From contig SNVD02009519.1 of NCBI GenBank assembly GCA_013180625.2, forward strand, positions 1,178,001 to 1,242,000: DNA of 64,000 bases, read 5' to 3'. The DNA comes from Boswellia sacra. Taxonomy: Eukaryota; Streptophyta; Magnoliopsida; Sapindales; Burseraceae. How positions within the stretch are numbered: position 1 is the stretch's first letter; each line of letters starts with the position of its first letter. The notes under the pieces were generated by a model, which worked only from the letters and a program-made list of their open reading frames with translations, ran no database searches and was not told the DNA's origin. Positions 47,801 to 61,288 of the stretch are shown in pieces. A program made the position numbers and the translations under genes.

Positions 47801-49170
47801 GATTGATTTTTTAAAGTCCCTATTCAGAGTACAGTTTACAAATTAAGTGTTAATTATCCAATTAGTCTCAAAAACTTAAGCTAATTAGCATTAAAAATTA
47901 TGAATTTAATGTTTCATGTTATGAGTTTTTAGTTCAATCTCACGAATTTGGCGTTCAATATACGAATCTATATTTGTTCTTAGTGTGCTGTGAGTCTTAT
48001 CTAAACTCTAATATTCTGTGCTAATTAATCTTTTTCTATCTTTTATCAATTGATAAGTGTATGGGGAATTAATATAAAAAGAAAATCATAAACTTATATA
48101 TCAAGAAGTATACTATTTTGAAGAACTTCAATTCTTCATAATAAGAACCTAGCTACCAATAGAATTTAAATTAATAACTTGGAAACTTTCAACACTAAAT
48201 CTCACAGATTATCTTTTAATTTGTTAATTATAGCGCACTTATTGCGATACCTTAAAAATACATGCGAATACTAGGTCTTTATCTAACATTGATATTATTT
48301 ATTAAATCATAATATAAAGCAATTCAAAACAGGTTTAAAATTCAGATAAGTAAAACAAATAAATTACTTAAAGGAAGGGGATCTTTTGACACAAATGTTT
48401 TTAAAATTAACTAATTCTTATCAAGCTATTAAATAATAAACTTCTGTTATGTTGGAGCTTGATCATATATCGATAAAATATTGTGAAACTATCATAACAA
48501 AGTGGAGGTATTTAGATGTGTGCTAAGTAAAAATTAATGAGAAGTTGATACTCGAATGAGAAGATTAGAGAAGAGTTGTAATATATATTAAAAAATTTTG
48601 AGGACAAAAGAATAATTCTTGAATTAATACACATACGCATGAACAAAAAAGTGGTAATATAAGTGGGCGGTTCCTGAATGGGCAGAAGTGCAGGTTAAAT
48701 TAGGTAGCTAAGCGGCATGGATTATCCCAAAATCTAAACAGAAGAGGATGAAATGAGAATCTCAGTTGCTTAACCAAGCAGTAATGTAATGAATTAAGCA
48801 GTATAATATGCATGTGATAGAATTAAAGGAGAAGGAGAATAAAAGGAAGTGGCAATCCAAAAGAGAAGAAAAAGAACGATAAATAATTTTGATTATAGAA
48901 TTTCTTCTTTTTTAGAAAAAATTATTTAAATAAAGAAAGAAGTAGAGAGAGATAGAGAATCCATGTCTTTCCAAGCACTCCGAGACAAAATGAGCTTCAG
49001 AGAAGAGAAAAGCAAGCTTTGCTTTACGACCCAGAAAAGGAGATTTCAAACCACTATAAGGTTAGCATAGGAAACTGCGTGGTTAGTAACCCAACTCACT
49101 ATCTTTATCTCTCTCTCTCTCGTTTTCTCTCTCAACCATTTCTCTCTCTTCTCAGTCCTCATGGTGGTGT

Positions 49171-49180
49171 CTATATTTAG
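49171..49180 (+). promoter_or_regulatory. Possible TATA box of the MIR160 primary transcript
   Basis: CTATATTTAG lies after a CT-rich tract (49100-49155) and about 520 bp before the miR160 hairpin, a reasonable distance for a plant pri-miRNA start site. The assignment rests on position and sequence only. Confidence 0.4.
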
Positions 49181-49689
49181 TGCAACGCTGGGGTGCAACT
49201 CCAACCCCACATCTTCCTTCTTTCCCTCACAAAAACCCCACAAAAATTACCCTTGCTATCTTCCCCTATGCTCATCCTCTTCTATTTGCTTCTTTTTTGC
49301 CAATTCAAATGACCCTTTGCGGGGCTTCGAATGTTGAATTCAACCCACCAGTTGATTCTGTTTGTCTCCCAGATCTCTCTCTTCTTCTCCATAAATACCT
49401 CTCTCAATCCCTCTTCACTGCCTTCTCTGGCTACCTTCTTCCATATGATCTCTCTGCATTAAGCCCGGCTAATTCTTCATCAGTACTATATATACTTGAT
49501 CATGATGGAGAAGAGAAGTACTGTAACTTTATCTTAGTTACAGAAATTTACATATACACAAATGGGAAATCCTTTTCCATACATATATGTTTATATATAC
49601 ATTCAAACTCTCATTTAGTCTTTTATAGATACATAAGTGCAAGCTATATGATTATTTGTTTTGATTTTATGGCATCATCATCATGCATA

Positions 49690-49795
49690 TTTAGAAGTAT
49701 GTGCCTGGCTCCCTGTATGCCATTTGCAGAGCCCACCGAACGTCGATGGCCTCCGTGTATGGCGTATGAGGAGCCATGCATATTTCATTTATTAT
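49690..49795 (+). ncRNA. MIR160: MIR160 precursor hairpin
   Basis: The 5' arm carries the 21-nt mature miR160 (49702-49722, beginning TGCCTGGCTCCC and ending GTATGCCA). The 3' arm carries the star strand (49762-49782, GCGTATGAGG...GCATA). The arms pair over the whole duplex with two mismatches and a few G-U pairs, leaving the 2-nt 3' overhangs of Dicer products, and the loop is 39 nt. miR160 directs cleavage of mRNAs for auxin response factors of the ARF10/16/17 group and is conserved in land plants. The mature sequence matches the canonical one base for base, as far as I recall it. A 216-codon reading frame (49180-49830) runs through the hairpin on the same strand and is probably fortuitous. 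Confidence 0.96.
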
Positions 49796-49830
49796 CCATG
49801 GCTTTTCAGGTTCTCTCTCTTTCTTGCTGA

Positions 49831-52760
49831 AGCAATCTGGTAGTAAAGTACACAAGGGCAGCCATTGTAATTTTGGAACAGGCAGATTCGCTTATGTCTA
49901 CCAAAGGTACAGTTAAATCTTATTCTCTTCTTACATGTAATTTAGGGTTTCTACACAAAATGAGACCATCAGTTATCAAAAACCGAAGAAATTAAAATAG
50001 AATAATAAAAATATGGTGAATTGGGAGCGGCAGGGAGTCGTATTATTTTCTATTCAGTAAAAATGATCATATCATTACATCTTTTAACTAGGAATCTAAT
50101 AAAAATCTTATCTGTAGCTCAAATTATCACTCTTAAATTATTAGACTGAACCTGACAACATAGCACTTGCAACTAAAATTTCTCCATCCATCTTCGTACA
50201 CACTCTTTCTCTCAAACATTTCACTTGTTATTTGGCCGTGTACCTCTGCCAAGAAACCAGAAGTTCAGCGTTTACAAACTCAGATTTATCGATCTAGAGG
50301 CGACAAAACAAGCCCCATCAATCTGATTGATGGGTTTTGTCCTGAAAGAAGGCTACAACATAAGAGGTTAAATATCATCGTTCTTGTTTAATCCACAAGT
50401 TCTTGTTAACCATTTGACGATTTGATCAATGCTCTGGCTTTGGAGTGCCTAGCCAATCGGTTTAGCTCAGCTGAAGGGTTACTAAGAAACCCGAATACCC
50501 AAAACTCAGATTAATATAGGCAAAAGGGTAGGGCGGGGTTTTAGTGAATTATAAACAACAAACATGCATGTTTGTATAGAGGAGTAAGCTGTTGATTAAG
50601 TACATGTACATACTCAAAAGTGCTTACCCTACCTACACATGTTGAACCACCAAACCCCATTTCATCTAGGCCGTTGGTTTAATTTGAACAGATATCAAAA
50701 GGAATACTATAGATCTAGCTAGCTCTAGCTACTTAATTAGAATATTGAAAAGCACGAAGCTTTTCTAATTTTTTACTCGGCTGAACAAGTTCTTTCTAAC
50801 CATTAATTAACTACTGTCATTGTTTTCAATAGCTAGGTCATAGAGCCGAGCTGCCCAGGTATAATGGAGAGTCATACTAGATGCTTAGGGGGTTATCTGC
50901 ACGCAGCTTAGAGATAGGCCTCAGCCTCAGGCCCTCAGCCCATAAATCATAATAAGGTCAGATACACACGCAGACATGACAATCTCTCTTATTATACACA
51001 GTAAATAATATCACAAACACACACGTCTGGCCAGGGATTTGTGAAAGAAAAAGTAAGGATTCTGGGGAAAGTAAAGTTTGAGCAGTGTGGGATTATGATT
51101 ATAGCTACTAGGGAATCTCACACCAGTAAGTGGACCACCCTCTATCTTTTTGATTGGTTAGTGGAGAATATGATGAACAGTCAAAGCAGGTCAAAAAAGG
51201 GTTTTGCTCAGGCAAAAGAGGGGACCACGTTCAACATCTCCTGAAATCAATTGGGTTTTAGATGGGTTTAATCCCTCCACAGCCTTAATCTTCATTCAAC
51301 AGAACATTCTTTCTGAATTGACAGGGTCAGGGGCTAAATTGCTTAGAAAGAGAAAGTTATAAATGTACGGGCCTGTGCTTGTGCTTGTGGGGGTCCACCA
51401 CCTTCATCAAGACTTATGCTAGCTAACACTCTAATCGGAAAGTAGACTTTTTCCAGGGAAGGAAAAGATCGATTTTGAGACTGCTATATGTTTCCGGTAA
51501 TTAATGATCATGTTACGGAATGCTTTCAGGGGTTGGTAAAGAAACTATTAATTATGCAGATAATATATATAATGGAGTTAACGTGCTTGCCCTTCTCTAT
51601 CAGGATCTGTATAGCTCAGAGATCAAAAGTAACACTTGTTGGAAGATCAAAACCCTTTTCGTCATGATATATTTATACTCTTTAATTTTTATTAATAATC
51701 AACCAGTTATCACATGGTTCTTTACCATCAATTACAATGGATTATTAGTTTGTTTTACAGTATTCTGCTTTATCTGTTTTGTGTATTAATTTGACGATGC
51801 AAAAAAAACTGATTGCCAGGTTTATAATTCTACTGTATTTTGAAGGATATTACTTGCTCCTGACTGGGAAACAGTGAATCTTCTTTATCTGCCTCCAGTT
51901 AACGGTACTTACAGGTGAGATAATTAAAGAGAGATGTATCAGCAGAGTTGAAAGATCATGTTTACAAAAAGAAATGTCACATATATATTATTTTCAAAAA
52001 CTACCACTGGAAAAAGAATCTATAATTTCCTAACAAGTCGACTTCTTGGTTTGAAAAGTTCAGTGCCAGTAGTGTAAAAATAATTCTTGTATTATTGTCT
52101 CTGGACTCTGGTGGCTTAAATGCTTTAGCACTACTCCTATCTACTCTGATCAATTCACTACTTTTTGTAACATTTACAAGCTAAAATCTCTATCTTTGTA
52201 TGCTGTTAAAGCACATGTTTTTCTGCCTAAGTGAAAGCTAGCAAGCTGGTGGTCGTAGTGATCAAGCCACTTGATTTTACAGGAGCTTTTTCTGCGTGAC
52301 TTTATTGTATTCTGAGCGAGCTGCACAGTACCCTCGTGTTAGTTGTTATTGTAAACATATATATTATCTCGTAATCGTTAGAACGTTTCAATATGCTTTT
52401 AATTAACTTGTTTCTATTTAAATTAATTGACCCCCTTTTCAAGTAACAAAACTGGTCTATATTAACAACGTACACACATGACATGAACATGACGCTTATA
52501 TATGGTTTCACTTTGATATTTACGTGGATTTTTTCCTATTTGAGACTTAGCTTATATGTAACAGATTTTGATAATATTTTAGATACAGATCAACAATCCT
52601 CATTTTATGTAGTTAATCAGTATTGGGACAGGATAGGATGACCTTCTTATAAACTAGTTATAACACAAAGTATACTTTCAAGGGTCTACATGTTGTAATA
52701 CTCCTATTAACAATTTTTGTTCTATTATTCCATAACATAAAGATTAATTTATATGTATGC
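49831..52760. other. Intergenic region between MIR160 and kinase gene
   Basis: 2.9 kb with no recognised gene or transposon. The left part may include the 3' portion of the MIR160 transcript. The right end is the downstream flank of the minus-strand kinase. Short frames (for example 50167-50391, 51520-51789) have no domain features. Confidence 0.5.
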
Positions 52761-55700
52761 TCATGATAAAGGCGTCAATTGTGGGCTGCAGAAGGTGCTT
52801 AAGCTTTCGGAGGAGCTTTTGTGGCCTATTTTAACATTCGTTAGATCGTTGAGAAGTCCTGGTTGGGATATCTGCATGTCATCGGTGTTGGTCTCACCGT
52901 GCATCATCTTGATCGCCATTGACATGTGAGGTCGGAGTCTGCATTTCTCTTGTACACACAGTAGAGCAACCTTCAGGAATCGAATGGCCTCCTTTTCTGA
53001 GAAGTTCCCGTTTAGCATTGTGTCCACCAGATGCAGAAGCTTGTTAGAATTGTACATTTCCCATGCCTGCAAAGTGTATCAATGATTTCACACAGTTTCT
53101 CAATTTGGTTTCTGTTTAAGATTGGAAGATAAAACCTAATTAATTATTACATTATTAACACGTTTAATTGTGCACCACTGCTTCCCAAACAGCCTCCTTG
53201 GGAATATTACTCATAGCTATATTTAATTATGAGATAGATCAAAATACTCCAATAACATAAACAATTACGTTTTCTTTATTAGTCCATTTAGCGGTATTTT
53301 TAGCCCAGAAATTCCTCGATCGATAATGAAAACTGGCTTAAGTTGCTTGCAGCAATTTAATTCTAACTATCAAACTGGTGATCAATTGTATTTTACTTCT
53401 ATGACACAGAAGCCTTCTGGGTCGATCAAAAGTAAATCAATATCCGGTCCATATGAAAAGTAAAGATCTAGCAACATTTGAACACGGTAATATCAAGAAA
53501 TCTAAGAAACACATAAAATACTGCAAGTGGTTTTCAAAGTTATTGAGATATTTATTACCGGAGAGTTGAATTCAAGGTCTATCTTAATTTATTAATAGTT
53601 TATATTTTCACCTTTTAAGTCATAGCATAAATTTCTGACATATTTTATGGAAATTAAAATCCAACGGTTCTATTGTGAAAATTGAAAATATTACACTTAC
53701 AACCATCTATAATCAATATTTTATACAATCTGAATTGGTAAGATATCATTAGATGGATAATTATTATCTTATTTAATTTAATTTAATTTATTTATTTTCG
53801 TCTTTTATCCATTTAGTGATATTTCGTCAACTTAGATTATATAAAAAATGATTATAGATGAGTTATACATATAGCATTACTCAATTGATAAATTGGTTAG
53901 CTTTAAAGACGCAGCCATCGAGGCAATATATAAGAATTTTAGCTTAATTGTGACGGAATAATGGCACAGGATAATTAATATATATCGCCATGCAAATAAT
54001 TAGCTAAACGAAGTGCATTTCATTACTACGCGCCAAACTCTTAACCATATGTATAGCATTCATATCGTGTCTTACTTTATATTGAATCCAAACAAGAAAA
54101 AGAAAAATTGAAGAGACGTGAAGAGAATGATTGTGATAGGCAAATTGGTGCGATGAAGTAATATTAATATACTACTTATTATTCTCATCTTTACGTGTCT
54201 TCTTGTGACAGGATTTACCTCAGTAATTCTAGCGTTATAAGTCAGAATCCATTGGGAATGGATCAACGAATTGTGATGGTGAGAAACAATATATATAACA
54301 CATATTACTTCAAAAACGATCAATAATTAATCATATTATTATACCTTCTCGACAAGGTAGTGTTCCCCAAGTTGTAAGTCGAAGTCAACTGCTGTTCGTC
54401 CGCTGACTATTTCAAGAAGTAGCACTCCGAAACTGTAGACATCTGACTTTCGTGTTAATCGCCCGCTTATTGCATATTCGGGAGCAATATACCCACTTTC
54501 ATAACATGAAAACCAAACAAATAAATTATTAATAAAATCATACTAATTTGTAATGATAAAAAAATAATATGATATTGGTGTTTTCTTGATGCAATTATAT
54601 GATCTTATTATATCTCTTATGTGGTGTATGTAATATATTTTAATATGCAAATGGTTTAGAGAGGATATATACGTTTCACATCAGTCATGCATATTAGGTT
54701 ATTATTAATTTCATTATTTTAATTTTGAATTTATCAATGTATGAAAGCTGATCAGGGTGAAGTTAAGAAACCCACAATTTTTTTTTTTTAACTAGTTGTT
54801 AAGAAACATCATCTCATTATGATTTGTACTTACAGGGTCCCCGCAACGCGTGTGCTAATGTGAGTAATACTCTCCGGAAATAGTTTGGAAGGGCCAAAAT
54901 CTGAGAGTTTAGGCTTGAAATTATGATCCAAAAGTATGTTGCTAGCTTTGATATCTCGATGTACAATATATGGATGAATCTCCTCATGGATATATGCAAG
55001 TCCCCTTGCAATTCCCAGGGCAACTTCTCCCCGTGCTTTCCAGCTAAAATTAGCTCTATTTTTCTGCTTTCCTATATATCGTTTAAAGAAATTGAGTACA
55101 TGATAGTTTTTTAATTACTTTAAAAAGTGATTTTAACAGTGTTAAAAAGTGTCTGCAGACGTACATATCCATAAGGAAATTAGAGACATACCTAGCCAAG
55201 TTTGAACTAAACTGTTGTTTTCCATGTAGTCATAAACAAGAATTCTGCAAGGCCCGTCAACGCAGCCACCGTGCAGCCTCACAAGATTTTGGTGACAAAT
55301 ATTGGCTATGGAAGCTATCTCAGACACAAACTCCTTTTCTCCTTGCTTCGATTCCATTGAAAGCACTTTCACAGCAACAACCTTGCCATCTCCAAGCCTC
55401 CCCTTTATATTTATATATATATAGAGTCAACTAGCAGCTTATGTATAATGATCAGAAGAAGAACCATTGTACACAACTATAATGTTCAATAAAAAGTTTT
55501 AGAGAACAACATTAATATCGATTATCAAAGCTATATTTCGGAAAAATTGGTATCTAAAAATTTACACCAAAAAATTAAAAGTTGAAGTAATTGAAAAGGT
55601 AAATTTTAATTGATTAACGTTCGCCAGAAAAATTCAAATGTAATTAAATTTCGTTTTTTAAATTTTAAATATTTTTCGACTGAAACATGAAATACGGTTT

Positions 55701-55987
55701 CTTTCTCTTTTAAATTTTCGAATTTTCGATTAAAGATGTAGTTGACAAAATGAAATTAATGACATTAAATATCACCTTGAGGTAAAATAAAATAAAATAA
55801 AATAATAATAATAATAATCAGATAATGTCGAAATTACCTTATAAACAGAGCCAAATCCACCTTCGCCAATTTTATTAGAAGAGCGGAAGCCATTTGTGGC
55901 AATTTTCAGTTGGTTGTAGGAGAATGCATAAATATTTTCCGGAGGCTGAACACCTGCTTCGATGACGTAGTTAGCCAAAGTCGTACC
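52761..55987 (-). CDS. CRPK1-like receptor-like cytoplasmic kinase (exons 2-6)
   Basis: Five exons with closed phases: 55838-55987, 55192-55402, 54834-55071, 54345-54495, 52761-53066; 351 residues. Ser/Thr kinase motifs in order: glycine loop [12 protein letters not shown], catalytic Lys in [39 protein letters not shown], catalytic [49 protein letters not shown], and the subdomain XI segment with [14 protein letters not shown]. There is no extracellular or membrane part, which fits cytoplasmic kinases related to Arabidopsis CRPK1 (At1g16670), a cold-signalling kinase. The activation segment has Pro where relatives have Leu (DFGPSK), which might affect activity. Upstream, a Tnt1-like element (56466-61847) occupies the first intron, and a candidate exon 1 lies at 62129-62201. 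The Met at 56014 ([10 protein letters not shown]) is an alternative start if exon 1 is not used. Confidence 0.85.
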
Positions 55988-56465
55988 CTTATAATTCAAG
56001 ATAGAGAGAGTCATATAATTATTTCAATTATGGTTGACATTACTGAGATTTAGGTGCGACGCTTGTTTGATGTAAAATGTCTACTTAAGAGAAATTTTCA
56101 CTTTCAAAATATTCGAATTAGTTATCATAGAGATGACGGACAAAGAATATTAACATTCCGTCTGAAAGATGATCATAACTATGATTTAAAAGGAGAAATG
56201 ATGGTATGGAAATCAAATTTGGATTTGTGAAAGTAACTTCATTTTAAATATTGTTTTATAACAGCTATATGTTTATAGAATAGATTTCATTATTATTATT
56301 ATTACTATTATTATTATTATTATTTTTTGCTTCTTGCGAGTGCTCACCTCTAACAAAGAGCATATATAGTAACATTACTATTTTGTCAATTTATTCGAAC
56401 ATTATTGATAGATAAATTACAAAACACTTTTGACTTTTTAAAAATGCTGTTTACAACGTTGAAAG

Positions 56466-57023
56466 TGTTGAGCATTGTGGCTCATATGCTAGTGGGAGAG
56501 ATCCCACATTGGCTAAGTTACAAAGCATGAGTCTTATATGGGCTTATAAAAGGAGGCCATATGGGAGAAGTTATGTGTCCCATTTGAAATATCATTCCAC
56601 CCCCTATATTTGTAAGGTCTCAATATAAGACCTCATAGTTTAAGGGCCTTTCATTAAGGACCTTAAAATTTGTAATATTTGTTTTTTCCCTTTATTTTGG
56701 GTATTTGTTGTATTGTCCAATTGTTCGGATAATTACAGTTTGACCCAACTATTCGGGTAATTGCAGTTTGGTCTAATGGTTGTGGAATTTGTATTGTAGC
56801 CCAAAAGTTTGTAATTCTCTTTGAAGATAGTGGAAAGTTCCTTCAGCGGCGCCCGAGGACGTATGTATTTATACCGAACCTCGTTAAATCTTGGTGTTCT
56901 TTCTATTTTGCATTGTTGGTTGATTGATTGCCTCTTTAGTTGCTATTATATTCAATTATCTAGCATAGTTTGTGTTGTGCATTTTGGTTGTTCTGTTGGT
57001 TATCGCTTCCGCTGTGCATAACA
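56466..57023 (+). repeat. 5' LTR of element 3
   Basis: 558 bp, TGTTGAGCATTG...GCATAACA. Contains TATAAAAG (56545-56552). An internal array of about 28-bp units centred on CAGTTTGGCCCAA (about 56712-56810) repeats three to four times. Confidence 0.95.
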
Positions 57024-57025
57024 AT

Positions 57026-57037
57026 TGGTATCAGAGC
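57026..57037 (+). other. Primer-binding site (initiator-Met tRNA), element 3
   Basis: TGGTATCAGAGC two bases after the 5' LTR. Confidence 0.95.
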
Positions 57038-57189
57038 TGAAGGTTTTGGGTAGTTAGTGGCTATTTCATTGAAGCACTTACTACTGTTCTGGGCTGTTGA
57101 TTTTAGATTGCTAGTTATTGAATATAATAGTTTGTTTGGAGCTTGGTTATTGGTGATTTGTGTATCGAGCTTATTTGTGAGAGGTAGTT

Positions 57190-60100
57190 ATGGCTTCATC
57201 GTCAACTGTACCTGAGAAGACAGTGACTGTGACAAATGCAAAAATAGATGTTGAAAAATTTGATGGCCGAAATAATTTCGGCTTATGGCAGAGTGAGGTG
57301 TTGGACGGGTTGCATCAGCAAGATTTGGATATTGTTCTGGAAGAAACAAAACCAGAAGATATCAGTACAAGAGATTGGGACAAGCTGAATATAAAAGCCT
57401 GTGGGTTGATTCGCTCTTGCTTGTGTAGAGAACAAAAGTATTCGTTCACAAAAGAGACATCTGCAAGCAAACTGTGGAAGGCGCTGGAAAACAAATATAT
57501 GAAGAAAAGCAATGAGAATCGGCTGAACCTATTGAAGAGATTGTTCCGTCTCCAGTTGAAACCAGGTACGAGCATCAGTTCTCATATTGATGAGTTTAAT
57601 AAGTTAATTATTGATTTGTTAAACTTAGATGAAACCTTCAAAGATGAAATTAAGGCTATGCTATTGATTGGCTCACTTCCGGATGAATTAGATCATTTGT
57701 GTATTACTCTTATCCATGGGAAAGATAAACTGTCTTTTGAAGAAGTTTGTTCTGCTTTGTTGAATTATGAAATTCGTAAGAAAGTTCAAAGGGAACATAG
57801 AGATGAGTCAGTAGATGCATTGACAGTGAGAGGGCGTAGTCAAAGTAGGAAACCGGAAAAAAGGGGAAAATCTTGGTCGAGGGGTAGATTAGGAAAAGAT
57901 GAGTGTGCCTTTTGTCGTGAGAAAGGGCATTGGAAGAAAGATTGTCCTAAGTTGAAAAAGAAAGATAAGGGCAAGGCTGTTTCTGATGCATGTGTTGTTG
58001 AGCGTGAGGATGATAGTGATTCATATATATGTCTAGTTGGTCATCCATCCACTTCTGTTTCTGATGAGTGGATTATGGATTCGGGTTGTACTTATCATAT
58101 GTGTCCACATCGGGATTGGTTCTTTCAGTTTGAAGAGCTTGATTGTGGAGTTGTGTATATGGGTAATGATGATATTTGCCATACTGCTGGGATAGGTTCG
58201 ATCCGTTTGAGGAATCATGATGGACTGACTAGAGTTCTGACAGATGTTCGGTATGTACCGAAGTTGAAGAAGAATCTCATCTCTTTGGGAGCCTTAGAAT
58301 CTAAAGACTGTGGTATATCTATTCGAGATGGTATTCTGAGGGTCACTTCAGGCGCTCTTGTGGTATTGAAAGGCACTAGGAGGAACAACTTATATTACTA
58401 TAATGGTAATACGGTTATTGGATCAGCTGCTATGGTTTCTGATAATGATGCAGATTTAGAGATTACGAGACTGTGGCATATGCGTTTGGGACATGCAGGT
58501 GAGAAAGCCTTATTCAGTTTGGTGAAACGAGGCTTATTGAAAGGTGCAAAGACCTGCAAGCTGGATTTTGTGAGCATTGTGTTCTGGGAAAGCAGAAGAG
58601 AGTGAAATTTGGCACCGCTATTCATAATACCAAGGGTATTCTTGATTATGTTCACTCAGATGTGTGGGGACCTACTAAAACCGCATCTATGGGAGGTAGG
58701 CACTACTTTGTTACTTTTGTTGATGACTTTTCCAGAAGAACTTGGGTGTACTGTTTGAAATCAAAAGATGATGTACTTGATGTTTTCCTTAAGTGAAAAA
58801 AGATGATTGAGACACAGACTGGCAAGAAGATCAAGCATCTCAGAACAGATAATGGTGGTGAGTATTGCAGTGATCAGTTTTTGAAATTGTGTCGTGATGA
58901 GGGTATTATACGTCATTTTACTGTTAAAGGTACACCGCAACAGAATGGGGTGGCAGAACGCATGAACCGGACATTGCTGGAGAAAGTTCGGTGTATGTTG
59001 TCCAATGCTGGGCTGGGCAAGGAATTTTAGGCTGAGGTTGTGACTTATGCGTGTCATCTCATTAATCGTCTACCTTCAGCTGCTATTGGTGATAGAACTC
59101 CATTAGAGGTATGGTATGGACAACCTGTTTCTGATTATGATTCTTTACATGTTTTTGGTTCCACTGCATATTATCATGTGAAAGAATCTAAGTTGGATCC
59201 TAGAGCCAATAAAGCGATTTTCTTGGGATTTGCTTCAGGAGTAAAAGGATATCGTCTATGGTGTCCTAGTTCGAGGAAGATTATATCCAGCAGAGATGTG
59301 ACATTTGATGAGTCTTCAATGTTGAAGAAATCAGAAAACCAGACAAAGGTGAATGGTACTCCACAGCAGGTGGAGCATACTCAGCAGCAGGTGGAGTTTG
59401 AAACGACGACATTGAACCCAGTTAGATCTGTTGAGACAGATGTTGATACTCCTATGACAGAGGGAGATTTGGGAGATGATGGTGAGAGTTCTACTCAGGA
59501 ACCTCAACAGCAACAAGAATCTATTGCAGTTAATAGGCCAAGACGTGAGATTCGCAGACCTGCTCGATTTGCTGATATGGTGGCCTATACACTTCCAATT
59601 GTAGATACTGATGTTCCTTCCACTTATAGAAAGGCAGTCAGATGTTCTGAAGTTGATCAGTGGAAGACAGCTATGAGTGAAGAGATGCAGTCTCTTCAGA
59701 AGAATGAAACTTGGAAGCTAGCTCAACTACTGCAGGGTAAAAAGGCAATTGGGTGCAAATGGGTATATGCAAAGAAAGATGGGTTTCCTGACAAAAATGA
59801 CGTCCGCTACAAGGCAAGGTTGGTAGCTAAAGGCTACGCTCAGAGGGAAGGAATTGACTATAATGAGGTATTTTCTCCAGTTGTGAAACATTCTTCAATT
59901 AGAATTTTGTTGGCCTTGGTAGCTCAGATGAATATGGAACTAGTTCAATTGGATGTAAAAACTGCATTTTTACATGGTGACTTGGAAGAGGAAATCTATA
60001 TGACTCAGCCAGAGGGATTCAAAGTTGCTAGTAAGGAAAATTTGGTTTGCAAACTGAAAAGATCGCTTTATGATTTGAAGCAATCTCTCAGATAGTGGTA

Positions 60101-61187
60101 CAAGCGATTTGATCGGCTTATGATGGGTCAAAGGTACACAAGAAGCAAATTTGATAATTGTATGTATTTTCGGAGGCTACGTGATGGTTCTTTCATTTAT
60201 CTACTCTTGTATGTTGATGACATGTTGATAGCTTCGACGAATGTCGAAGAAATTGCAAAGTTGAAGACTCAGTTGAATCAAGAGTTTGATATGAAAGATT
60301 TGGGTGAAGCTAAGAAGATTCTAGATATAGAGATTAGCAGAGATAGAGGGAGAAGCAAGATTTGTTTGACTCAGAAGCAATATCTGAAGAAGGTATTACA
60401 GCGGTTTGGCATTACAGAGCAGTCAAAACCTGTAAGTACCCCACTTGCTCCTCATATGAAGCTCAGTGCATCTTTATCTCCTAGTACAGATGAGGAACGA
60501 TAGTATATGTCTCGAGTTTCGTATGCTAATGCAGTTGGTAGCCTGATGTATGCTATGGTGTGTACGAGACCCGACATTTCACATGCAGTTGGAGTTGTGA
60601 GCAGGTATATGCATGATCCTGGTAAAGGACATTGGCAAGCAGTGAAATGGATTCTACGGTATTTGTTGAAAACCGTAGATGTTGGCTTAGTCTTTGAGAG
60701 GGATGATACATGTGGTCAGTATGCCATTGGTTATGTTGATTCAGATTATGCTGGTGATTTGGATAAACGTCAGTCAACAACCGGTTATGTGTTTACTCTT
60801 GTAAGAGCACCAGTGAGTTGGAAGTCTACTTTACAGTCTACAGTGGCATTGTCTACTACGGAGGCAGAGTATATGGCTATGACAGAGGCTGTGAAGGAAG
60901 CTATTTGGTTACAGGGATTGCTAGATGAATTGAGAATTGGGCAGAAGAAGATTACTCTTTATTCTGACAGTCAGAGTGCTATCCACTTAGCAAAGAATCC
61001 AGTGTTCCATGTTCGTAAGAAGCATATTGATGTTCGGTATCATTTTGTGCGGGAGATCATTGATGAAGGAAGAATCTTACTTCAGAAGATTGAGACTGCC
61101 GAGAATCCCGCAGATATGTTGACTAAGGTTGTGACAACGATCAAGTTCAGTCATTGTTTGGACTTGATCAACATTGTACGAGTTTGA
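57190..61187 (+). pseudogene. Tnt1-like gag-pol polyprotein (element 3), five lesions
   Basis: Starts at ATG 57190 (MASSSTVPEKTV). Order: UBN2-type Gag with CAFCREKGHWKKDC zinc knuckle (about 57904-57945), protease (WIMDSGCTYHM), GAG-pre-integrase (LWHMRLGHAGEKAL), integrase (HSDVWGPTKTAS, RTDNGGEYCSDQF, TPQQNGVAERMNRTLLE), reverse transcriptase ([26 protein letters not shown]) and RNase H ([22 protein letters not shown]), ending in TGA at 61185-61187. Lesions: a frameshift near 58568, TGA about 58794, TAG about 59028, TAG about 60093 and TAG about 60501, three of them single-base changes of Trp or Gln codons. As read it is inactive but close to intact. Confidence 0.94.
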
Positions 61188-61288
61188 TTGCGCCATTAGG
61201 CACATTTGGAGGCGTTGCAGTTGTGATAGAGAATATGGGAAAAAGAAAAGTCTTGTGGTGGATTGACATATTCGCCAATGTGGAGATT

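Larger units (their letters stand above)
43007..49160. other. 6.2-kb gene-poor AT-rich region
   Basis: No coding gene, RNA gene or transposon terminus was recognised on either strand. Frames of 60-90 codons (43671-43907, 47320-47589) are AT-rich and lack domains. Present are a (GA)n tract (44185-44208), a (CT)n tract (44849-44877) and scattered AT repeats. Its right end runs into the promoter side of the MIR160 transcript. Confidence 0.5.

Noticed and set aside
49180..49830. 216-residue protein-coding gene
   Set aside because: The frame contains the MIR160 hairpin and shows no domain or sensible composition; kept only as a finding.
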